NCBI RefSeq assembly: GCF_009755605.1
Contig: NZ_WPNZ01000012.1
Coordinates: forward strand, 244,380 to 308,379
Origin: Streptomyces typhae
GTDB taxonomy: Bacteria > Actinomycetota > Actinomycetes > Streptomycetales > Streptomycetaceae
Direction: 5' to 3'
DNA length: 64,000 bases
Made by a program: the position numbers and the translations under genes. How positions within the stretch are numbered: position 1 is the first letter of the stretch; every line of letters starts with the position of its first letter. Shown here in pieces: positions 16,267-24,100 of the stretch. Below the pieces are notes generated by a model. The model was not told the DNA's origin and ran no database searches. It saw only the letters and a list, made by a program, of their open reading frames with translations.

Positions 16267-16470
16267 TCAGCGCCCCAGCATCACGCCCACGGACGACGCT
16301 TGTGTGACCACTGCCTCCCAGCCGCCGAAGGCGACCGTGAGCAGGGCTGCCAGGGGGAGGACCATGAGCGTGGCCACCAGCGGGTGGCGCGTTCCGGACG
16401 GCCGGACGCCCAGGGTGGAGAGCTTGCGTCCCTGTGTGCGGATCATCGTCCGCGGCGCGGTGTCCGCCAT
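16267..16470 (-). CDS. Small membrane protein, one to two spans
   Basis: 67 residues. The basic N-terminus (MADTAPRTMIRTQGRKLS, then PSGTRHPLV) is followed by a hydrophobic segment (ATLMVLPLAALLTVAFGG) and a weakly hydrophobic tail. ATG 16470 has AAGGGAG seven bases upstream, and an intrinsic terminator follows, so the gene is well framed. The family is unrecognised. A basic N-terminus before a single span suggests the C-terminus is outside the membrane. Confidence 0.7.
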   Translation of the reverse strand: MADTAPRTMIRTQGRKLSTLGVRPSGTRHPLVATLMVLPLAALLTVAFGGWEAVVTQASSVGVMLGR

Positions 16471-16712
16471 GGTTCGCTCCCTTCCTGACCTTGTCGCTTA
16501 CTGCGTTGGATCGGTGCGAAGGCGGGGTGCGAGCACCCCACGATCGGGTAGCGGCGAGTGCCTGACCTCGGGGGACGAGTGCTGCACCCGCCGCTTGACT
16601 TCAAACTTAGGCCGATCGCGGTCGGAGGTCGTCATGCCCTCGTACCGATTGGCGGGCCTCCCGGAGGATGACCGCTCGTCACACAAGTACTCCCGTGGGT
16701 GGAGACGAGGAC

Positions 16713-16979
16713 CTAGGTCTCGGGGTCTTCCCGGAGGGGACGTCCTGGCCGCTCGGAGCTGTCCTCGCGCGGGACGGGCTGCTCCACCAGGGCCAGGACC
16801 CGGGTCGACATGAACCGCGCGGTGCGGACCACGGAGCCGCTGCGGGTGACTTCGCTCACTTCCACCACCCCCCTGCGGACGGCCGTCTCCACCCGGCGGC
16901 CGGCCCGGCTCGCCACCACTTCGTACGTCCGTGTCGTGTCCCCGGCGTCCACCACTATCTCCACGCGGTCACCCTTCAC
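16713..16979 (-). CDS. Small conserved-looking protein, unknown
   Basis: 88 residues from GTG 16979, with an AGGGGG box nine bases upstream. The sequence alternates short strands (RVEIVVDAG, TRTYEVVAS, RVETAVRRGVVEVSEVTR, VVRTARFMSTRVLALVEQ), suggesting a small beta-barrel, with a polar, disordered C-terminus. No cysteine or catalytic motif is visible. It is divergent from the Ser/Thr kinase gene with 196 bp between starts, so shared regulation is possible. A longer frame to 17120 is unlikely, because that part lies in the promoter gap and lacks normal composition. Confidence 0.65.
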   Translation of the reverse strand: MKGDRVEIVVDAGDTTRTYEVVASRAGRRVETAVRRGVVEVSEVTRSGSVVRTARFMSTRVLALVEQPVPREDSSERPGRPLREDPET

Positions 16980-17175
16980 GTGATCAATCCCCCTTCGGCG
17001 ACGGGCGGTTGACAGGCCCGGAGACGGGAAATGCCCGGTCTCCCGCGGCTCCTGACCACTCTTCGAGTCTCCCACCCGGCACTGACAATCCGTCGGCCCG
17101 CGAGGGCGCGGCCTCTGCACGTGCCCGGCCGCGGAAACGTAAGCTGTGGCTCGTCAGACGGACCGGGCAGCGGGG

Positions 17176-18669
17176 ATGAACATGGCGATGATGCGCCTGA
17201 GGCGCGAGGACCCGCGTGTCGTCGGCTCGTTCAGGCTGCACAGGCGGCTGGGCGCCGGCGGGATGGGCGTGGTCTATCTGGGCTCCGACCGCCGGGGTCA
17301 GCGCGTCGCCCTGAAGGTCATCCGGCCGGACCTGGCGGAGGACCAGGAGTTCCGTTCGCGCTTCGCCCGCGAGGTGTCGGCGGCCCGGCGCATCCGGGGC
17401 GGCTGCACGGCCCGGCTCGTCGCCGCCGACCTGGAGGCGGACCGGCCCTGGTTCGCCACCCAGTACGTCCCGGGGCCCTCGCTGCACGACAAGGTCGCCA
17501 CCGAGGGTCCGCTGTCCGCGGCCGAGGTCGCCGTCATCGGCGCCGCGCTCTCCGAGGGGCTCGTCGCGGTGCACGAGGCCGGTGTCGTCCACCGCGACCT
17601 CAAGCCGTCGAACATCCTGCTGTCCCCCAAGGGGCCGCGGATCATCGACTTCGGCATCGCGTGGGCGACCGGCGCCTCGACCCTGACGCATGTGGGCACG
17701 GCCGTCGGCTCCCCGGGCTTCCTCGCGCCCGAGCAGGTGCGCGGGGCCGCCGTCACGCCCGCCACCGACGTGTTCGCGCTCGGTGCCACGCTCGCTTACT
17801 CCTCCATGGCCGACTCGCCCTTCGGGCACGGCAGTTCCGAAGTGATGCTGTACCGCGTCGTGCACGAGGAGGCCCAGCTGCACAGCGTGCCGGACGCCCT
17901 CGCGCCGCTGCTGCGGGCCTGTCTCGCCAAGGACCCGGAGGAACGTCCCAGCACGCTGCAACTGTCGCTGCGGCTCAAGGAGATCGCGGCCCGCGAGGCC
18001 CAGGGCCTCAGCGACGTACGGCCGCCCGCGCCCCGCAAGGACCAGGACCGCCCGACCGGCCGGCTCGCGGAGGCGTACGACACGTACGACGACCAGCGCA
18101 CGCAACGGCGCACGGCTCCCGGCACTCCCCTGCCGCGCCCCGGACCCTCCCGCACGGGCTCGTCCCGCCCCGGGGACTCCCGTACGGGGAATCCCCGGAC
18201 CGGCGACTCCCGTGGCGGGGACGCGCGTACCGGGGACCCGCGTGGCGGGGATCCCCGTACGGGCGGATCCCGCACAGGGGGATCCCGTACGGGCGGATCC
18301 CGCACCGGGGGCTCGCGCACCGGCGGATCCCGTACCGGCGGCGGGTCGCGCACAGGGGGCGCGCAGTCCGGTGCGCGGCCAGGCGCCCCGCGTGACGGCT
18401 CACGTCCGGGCGGCAGGTCCGGGCCCCGCAGCGGCGCCGGACGCAAGGGCGGGCCGCGCACCACGGGCACCGGACGGCGGCCCGCCAATCCGAAGCTGCT
18501 GCGGCAGCGGCTGTTCGTCTTCGTCGTCGTGACGCTGCTCGTCGCCCTGGGGATCGCCGCCGCCCAGGGGTGTCAGGGGCCCGCGCGCGGGTTCGGGGCC
18601 GGGCAGGACCCCGTACGGGTCACCGGTCAGGGCCACGTGGCCGACGGGCCCACGGGACTGACGGGCTGA
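17176..18669 (+). CDS. Eukaryotic-type Ser/Thr protein kinase with single C-terminal membrane span
   Basis: About 497 residues. The kinase domain (about 18-275) is intact: LGAGGMGVVY nucleotide loop, ALKVI with Lys47, HRDLKPSN (Asp140 catalytic), DFG at 157-159, SPGFLAPEQ and a final RP motif (EERPST). A long disordered linker (about 300-440) includes a run of RTGGS-type units coded by near-perfect DNA repeats (about 18240-18360). A membrane span (about 446-464) leaves a short outside tail of about 33 residues and no PASTA or other sensor. Several ATGs compete (17176, 17182, 17188, 17191); I used the first after the GGGG stretch. The target is unknown. Confidence 0.92.
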   Translation: MNMAMMRLRREDPRVVGSFRLHRRLGAGGMGVVYLGSDRRGQRVALKVIRPDLAEDQEFRSRFAREVSAARRIRGGCTARLVAADLEADRPWFATQYVPGPSLHDKVATEGPLSAAEVAVIGAALSEGLVAVHEAGVVHRDLKPSNILLSPKGPRIIDFGIAWATGASTLTHVGTAVGSPGFLAPEQVRGAAVTPATDVFALGATLAYSSMADSPFGHGSSEVMLYRVVHEEAQLHSVPDALAPLLRACLAKDPEERPSTLQLSLRLKEIAAREAQGLSDVRPPAPRKDQDRPTGRLAEAYDTYDDQRTQRRTAPGTPLPRPGPSRTGSSRPGDSRTGNPRTGDSRGGDARTGDPRGGDPRTGGSRTGGSRTGGSRTGGSRTGGSRTGGGSRTGGAQSGARPGAPRDGSRPGGRSGPRSGAGRKGGPRTTGTGRRPANPKLLRQRLFVFVVVTLLVALGIAAAQGCQGPARGFGAGQDPVRVTGQGHVADGPTGLTG

Positions 18670-18789
18670 CAGGACCGGCGGGCTGACGGGACCGGTGGCT
18701 TGACGCGGCCGACGGACAGGCCGACGGGGCCGACGGGGCCGACGCTGTCCCGACCGCCGTGCTCAGGTCCGCGCGCGGCCGGTCGCCAG

Positions 18790-19608
18790 TCAGGCCTGCG
18801 GACGGCCCGTCGCCACCGCGTAGAACGCGACCGCCGCCGCCGCGCCCACGTTGAGCGAGTCCACGCCGTGCGCCATCGGGATGCGGACCCACTCGTCGGC
18901 CGCGACCAGGGCCTGCCTGGAGAGCCCCTCGCCCTCGGCGCCGAGCATCAGGGCGACGCGGTCCATGCGGTGCGGAGCCGCCTCGTCGAGGGTCCTGGCC
19001 TTCTCGTCGGGAGTGAGGGCCAGCAGGTTGAAGCCGGCCTCCCTGACCCCGTCGAGGCCGCGCGGCCAGGAGCCGAGGCGCGCGTAGGGCACGGAGAAGA
19101 CGGCGCCCATGGAGACCTTCACCGAGCGGCGGTAGAGGGGATCCGCGCAGTCCGGCGAGAGCAGTACCGCGTCCATGCCGAGGGCGGCGGCGGAGCGGAA
19201 GATCGCGCCGATATTCGTGTGGTCGTTGACCGCCTCCATGACCACGACGCGGCGGTGCCGCTGGAGGAGCTCCTCGGCCGTGGGCAGCGGCTTGCGCTGC
19301 ATCGAGGCGAGGGCACCGCGGTGCACGTGGTAGCCGGTGACCCGTTCGGCGAGGTCGGGGCTGACCGCGTACACGGGCGCCGGGACCTCGTCGATGACGT
19401 CGCGCATGACGTCGACCCACTTCGCGGAGAGGAGCATCGAGCGCATCTCGTAGCCCGCGAGCTTGGCGCGCCTGATCACCTTCTCGCCCTCGGCGATGAA
19501 CAGGCCCTCGGCGGGCTCGCGCTTGCGGCGCAGCTCGACGTCGGTCAGGCCCGTGTAGTCGCTCAGGCGCGGGTCGTCGGGGTCGTCGATGGTGAGGAGA
19601 TCGGCCAC
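18790..19608 (-). CDS. SpoU/TrmH-family RNA 2'-O-methyltransferase
   Basis: A 272-residue SPOUT methyltransferase. The N-terminal substrate-binding domain (about 1-105) resembles that of TsnR/RlmB-like enzymes. The catalytic domain has motif 1 NIGAIFRSA (Asn132 onward), motif 2 LMLGAEGEGLS (about 220-230), and motif 3 VDSLNVGAAAAVAFY (about 249-263), forming the SAM-binding trefoil knot. It probably methylates a ribose in 23S rRNA or tRNA. A resistance-type role is possible for this subfamily, but nothing nearby suggests antibiotic production. The start is GTG 19608. It follows cobA by 64 nt on the same strand. Confidence 0.9.
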   Translation of the reverse strand: MADLLTIDDPDDPRLSDYTGLTDVELRRKREPAEGLFIAEGEKVIRRAKLAGYEMRSMLLSAKWVDVMRDVIDEVPAPVYAVSPDLAERVTGYHVHRGALASMQRKPLPTAEELLQRHRRVVVMEAVNDHTNIGAIFRSAAALGMDAVLLSPDCADPLYRRSVKVSMGAVFSVPYARLGSWPRGLDGVREAGFNLLALTPDEKARTLDEAAPHRMDRVALMLGAEGEGLSRQALVAADEWVRIPMAHGVDSLNVGAAAAVAFYAVATGRPQA

Positions 19609-19672
19609 AGGGTGATACTGCCTTGTCCTGGAGAGGGTGCCAACGGCTGCGGAGCGGTTCCGTTACCGATGG

Positions 19673-20911
19673 TTACGTACGGTCGGGTGTGGTGGGGTTC
19701 ATCGCGGCGACCGGGCCGATCACGATGACCGCCGGGGGCTTCACGCCGTGGGTACGCACCGCCTCGGCGACCGTGCCCAGGGTGGCGTCGACGCGGCGCT
19801 GGGCGGCCGTCGTGCCTTCCTGGACGAGGGCCAGCGGGGTGTCGGCCGACTTGCCGTGGGCGATCAGGGCCTCGGCGATGCGGCCGATCTTGTCCACGCC
19901 CATCAGGATCACCAGCGTGCCGCGCAGCCGGGCGAGTGCCTGCCAGTCGACGAGGGAGCGCTCGTCGTCGGGGGCGACGTGGCCGCTGACCACCGTGAAC
20001 TCGTGCGCCACACCCCGGTGCGTCACCGGGATGCCCGCGGCGCCCGGCACCGAGATGGAGCTGGAGATGCCCGGCACCACCGTGCACGCGATGCCCGCAT
20101 CGGCCAGTGCCTGCACCTCCTCCATGCCGCGGCCGTAGACGTAGGGGTCGCCGCCCTTGAGGCGGACCACCGCCTTGCCCTGCGCGGCGTGCTCGATCAG
20201 CGCGTTGTTGATGGCCTCCTGGGCCATGAAGCGGCCGTAGGGGATCTTCGCCGCGTCGATCACCTCGACGTGCGGCGGCAGCTCGTCGAGGAGGTCGCGC
20301 GGGCCGAGCCGGTCGGCGATCACCACGTCGGCCTCGGCGAGCAGCCTGCGCCCGCGCACCGTGATCAGGTCCGGGTCGCCGGGGCCGCCGCCGACGAGGG
20401 CGACGCCGGGGTGCCGGGTGCGGTGCTGCGGGGCCACCAGGCTGCCGTCGCGCAGGCCCTCCACCAGGGCGTCCCGGATGGCGGCGGTGCGGCGGGGGTC
20501 GCGGTCCTTGGCCTCGGCGGTGAGGACGGCGACGGTGACGCCCTCGCTGCGGCCGGTGGCGGGGGTCCAGGCCGTCGCCGCGTCGGCGTCGTCGGAGCGT
20601 ACGCACCACACGCGGGACCGCTCGGCCTCGGCGGACGCGGCCTCGTTGGCGGCGTGGTCGCTGGTGGCGACCAGGGCGTACCAGGTGTCGGCGAGGTCGC
20701 CGTCGGCGTAGCGGCGGCGCTCCCAGGTGATCTCGCCCGCGTCGGCCATCGCCTCCACGGACGGGGTCGCGGACGGGGACACGAGGAGGACGTCGGCACC
20801 CGCGGCGACGAGCGCCGGGAGGCGGCGCTGGGCGACCTGGCCGCCGCCGAGGACGACGACACGGCGGCCGGCGAGGCGGAGGCCTACGGGATAGGCGGGG
20901 TGTTCGGCCAT
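19673..20911 (-). CDS. cobA: Bifunctional uroporphyrinogen-III C-methyltransferase / precorrin-2 dehydrogenase
   Basis: 412 residues with CysG-like layout. An N-terminal Rossmann domain (about 1-150, VVVLGGGQVAQRRLPALVAAG) resembles precorrin-2 dehydrogenase (siroheme branch). The C-terminal SAM-dependent uroporphyrinogen-III methyltransferase (about 165-412) has LVGGGPGDPDLITVRG, VVRLKGGDPYVYGRG, and VPGISSSISVPGAAGIPVTHR. It makes precorrin-2 and, with the first domain, sirohydrochlorin, feeding both B12 and siroheme. The ferrochelatase part of CysG appears absent, as is usual for actinobacterial versions. ATG 20911 is preferred; the in-frame extension to 21166 crosses the cobT terminator. 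No cobalamin riboswitch is recognisable upstream. Confidence 0.9.
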   Translation of the reverse strand: MAEHPAYPVGLRLAGRRVVVLGGGQVAQRRLPALVAAGADVLLVSPSATPSVEAMADAGEITWERRRYADGDLADTWYALVATSDHAANEAASAEAERSRVWCVRSDDADAATAWTPATGRSEGVTVAVLTAEAKDRDPRRTAAIRDALVEGLRDGSLVAPQHRTRHPGVALVGGGPGDPDLITVRGRRLLAEADVVIADRLGPRDLLDELPPHVEVIDAAKIPYGRFMAQEAINNALIEHAAQGKAVVRLKGGDPYVYGRGMEEVQALADAGIACTVVPGISSSISVPGAAGIPVTHRGVAHEFTVVSGHVAPDDERSLVDWQALARLRGTLVILMGVDKIGRIAEALIAHGKSADTPLALVQEGTTAAQRRVDATLGTVAEAVRTHGVKPPAVIVIGPVAAMNPTTPDRT

Positions 20912-21001
20912 GACGGTGCGGCTCCTCGTCGGCGCGGGGCGATGGGCGCTACGGCTCTGGAGCGGCCCTGACGTGCGGATTTTAGAGGTTGCTTCAGCGT
21001 A

Positions 21002-21104
21002 GGGCGGGAGTGGGGCCGGTGCTCGGTCCCACCGCGGGACCCCCTCCGTCACCCGGAGGGGGTCCCACGGCAGGGCCCGAGGCGCACCGGCCCCACTCCC
21101 GCCC
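21002..21104 (-). terminator. Nested double hairpin terminator after the BluB-CobT gene
   Basis: An outer perfect 21-bp inverted repeat (21002-21022 with 21084-21104) encloses an inner perfect 13-bp one (21036-21048 with 21054-21066). It begins 10 nt after the stop of the gene at 21114-26021 and ends 91 nt before the cobA start. This would insulate cobA from the upstream gene. Confidence 0.85.
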
Positions 21105-21113
21105 GGCCGAGGG

Positions 21114-24100
21114 CTACTTCTCGGTGACGCCCGCCGAGTCGAACGTCGCGACCTCGTGCATGGCACGGGCGGCGCTCTGGACGACCGGCAGGGCGAGCAG
21201 CGCGCCCGTGCCCTCGCCGAGACGCAGGTCCAGGTCGACCAGGGGGCGCAGGCCCAGCTTGTTCAGGGCGGCGACGTGGCCGGGCTCGGCGCTGCGGTGG
21301 CCCGCGATGCAGGCCGCGAGGACCTCGGGGGCGATGGCGCGGGCGACCAGGGCCGCGGCGCCCGCGCTCACACCGTCCAGGATGACGGGGGTGCGCAGCG
21401 AGGCACCGCCGAGGAGCAGCCCCACCATCGCGGCGTGCTCCAGGCCGCCGATGGCCGCGAGCACGCCGACGGGGTCGGCCGGGTCCGGCTGGTGCAGGTC
21501 CAGGGCGCGGCGGACGACCTCGACCTTGCGGGCGTGCATCTCGTCGTTGATGCCCGTGCCGCGTCCGGTGACCTCGACGGGGTCGGTGTCGGTGTAGACG
21601 GAGATGAGGGCCGCGGACGCCGTGGTGTTGGCGATGCCCATCTCGCCGGTGAGCAGCGCCTTGTTCCCGGCCGCGACCAGGTCGCGGGCGGTCTCGATGC
21701 CCACCTCGATGGCGGCCTTCACCTCCTCGCGGGTGAGGGCGGGGCCGGTCGTCATGTCGGCCGTGCCGGGCCGGATCTTGCGCGGCAGCAGGCCGGGCGT
21801 CGCGGGGAGTTCACCGGCCACGCCCACGTCGATGACGCAGACCTCGGCGCCGACCTGGTTGGCGAAGGCGTTGCAGACCGCGCCGCCGCCGAGGAAGTTG
21901 GCGACCATCTGGCCGGTAACCTCCTGGGGCCAGGAGGTCACGCCCTGGGCGTGCACGCCGTGGTCGCCCGCGAAGATCGCTACGGCGGCGGGCTCCGGAA
22001 TCGGCGGCGGGCACATCCGGGACAGGCCGGACAGCTGCGCGGAGATGATCTCCAGCATGCCGAGGGCGCCCGCGGGCTTCGTCATCCGCTTCTGCCGCTC
22101 CCACGCCTCGCCGAGCGCCTTGGCGTCCAGCGGACGGATGTTGCTCACGGTCTCGGCGAGCAGGTCGTGCGGGTCCTCGCCGGGCAGCGCGCGGCGGCCG
22201 TACGTCTCCTCGTGCACGACCCAGGACAGCGGGCGCCGCTTGGACCAGCCCGCCTGCATCAGCTCCGGCTCCTCCGGGAACTCGTCCACGTACCCGACAC
22301 ACAGGTACGCGACGACCTCCAGGTGCTCCGGCAGGCCGAGGGCGCGCACCATCTCGCGCTCGTCGAAGAAGCTGACCCAGCCGACGCCGAGGCCCTCGGC
22401 GCGGGCGGCGAGCCACAGGTTCTCGACGGCCAGCGCCGAGGAGTACGGGGCCATCTGCGGCTGGGTGTGCCGGCCGAGGGTGTGGCGGCCGCCGCGGGTG
22501 GGGTCGGCGGTGACGACGATGTTCACCGGGGTGTCGAGGATGGCCTCGATCTTCAGTTCCTTGAACTGCTTGGCGCGGCCCTTGGGCAGCGACTTGGCGT
22601 ACGCCTCGCGCTGCCGCTGGGCCAGTTCGTGCATGGTGCGCCGGGTCTCGGCGGACTTGATGACCACGAAGTCCCACGGCTGGGAGTGCCCGACGGAGGG
22701 TGCCGTGTGGGCGGCCTCCAGGACGCGGAGCAGGACCTCGTGCGGGATCGGGTCGCCGCGGAAGCCGTTGCGGATGTCGCGGCGCTCGCGCATCACACGG
22801 AGCACGGCCTCGCGCTCGGCGTCGGCGTAGCCCGGAGCGGGGGGTTCCACGGAGCCGTCGGCGAGGGGTTCCACGGAGCCGTCGGCGGGGAGGGGCTCGG
22901 CCTCGTCGGGGTCGGCCGCGAGGGAGTCAGGGGCAGGGGGCTCGGCCTGCGCTGCCTGGGCTGCCTGCTCGGTCTGCGCTGCCGGCGCTGCCTGCGCTGC
23001 TGCCTGCTCGGCCTGCGCTGCCTGCGCTGCTTGCGCTGCCTGCTCCGGGGTGTCTGCGGCGGGCTCCTCGCCCGCTTCGCGCAGGGCACCGGCCGCCACC
23101 GCCGTGTTCGCCACGCTTGCGGCGTCCTCGGCCTCGGTCTCGGTCTCGGCCTCGGCGGTGTCCGGGGCTGCGGCGTCGGTCGCGCTGGCGGCTGCTGTGT
23201 CCGCTGCGCCCGCTGCTTTTGTGGTGTCTGGTGCGTGTGTTGCGTGTGTTGCGTGTGTTGCGTCTGCCGCGTCCGCTGGTGCGTTCGCGTCTGTCGCGTT
23301 TACGTCTGTCGCGTTCGCGTCCGTCGCGGCTGCGGCGTCTGCCGGGACTGCTGGATCCACCGTGTCGGTGGTGAGCGGCAGGGGCTCGGGGCCGCCGTCC
23401 GTGTCCGCCGGGGCGGCGGGCGCCGTCAGGTCCGTCAGGTCCTCGGGTCCGTCCTCGATGAGGACGGCCGGAGCGGGCTGCTGTCCGGACTGGTGCGCGG
23501 GGTCGGTGGGTCCGGCCGGGTGAGGTGCGTGCATCGGCTCGTCGGGGTCGGTCGTCGCCGGGGCGGACGGGAACGGCGAACCGTCCTCCGCCGCGTCGAC
23601 GGGTGCGGGTGCCGCCCCTGCGGGTCCGGCCGTGGGCCGGTCTCCGTCGCGGGGTGCGGGCACGGTGGCTGCGGGCTGCTGCCCGGCGTCGGGGGTGGCA
23701 TCGGGTGCGGAGTCCGCTCCCGGCCGGGTGTCCGGCGCGGCCTCGGCCTGCTCCGGGAGCCCGCCCGCCGGTACGGCTGCGGGGTCCCGGTCGGCGTCGG
23801 CGGTCTGCTGTGCCGGGGCGTCGGGGCCGTCGCCTGCGGCCTCCGGCTCCGGCGTGAAGTACTCCGGCGGTACGGAGAGGGGGCTCGGCGGTGTCGGCGC
23901 GAGGTGCGGTGTGGTCGGCACCGAGCCCTCGACCGGCACGAACTGGCCGAGGGGCGCGGGGGCCTGGGCCGCGAAGGCCTGCCCTGCGGCGTCCGGCAGT
24001 CCGGCGCCCGCGAGGTGCGGTCCCTGCGCGGTGTACGCGTCGGGCCACGGCTGCGCGGCGTCGGGGGCCTGCGGCGCGACGGCGTGCTGCGGAGGGGTGT

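Noticed and set aside
16498..16686. 62-codon minus-strand frame between two small genes
   Set aside because: It could be a small protein, but the start has no ribosome site and the sequence overlaps the presumed promoter of the gene at 16267-16470.
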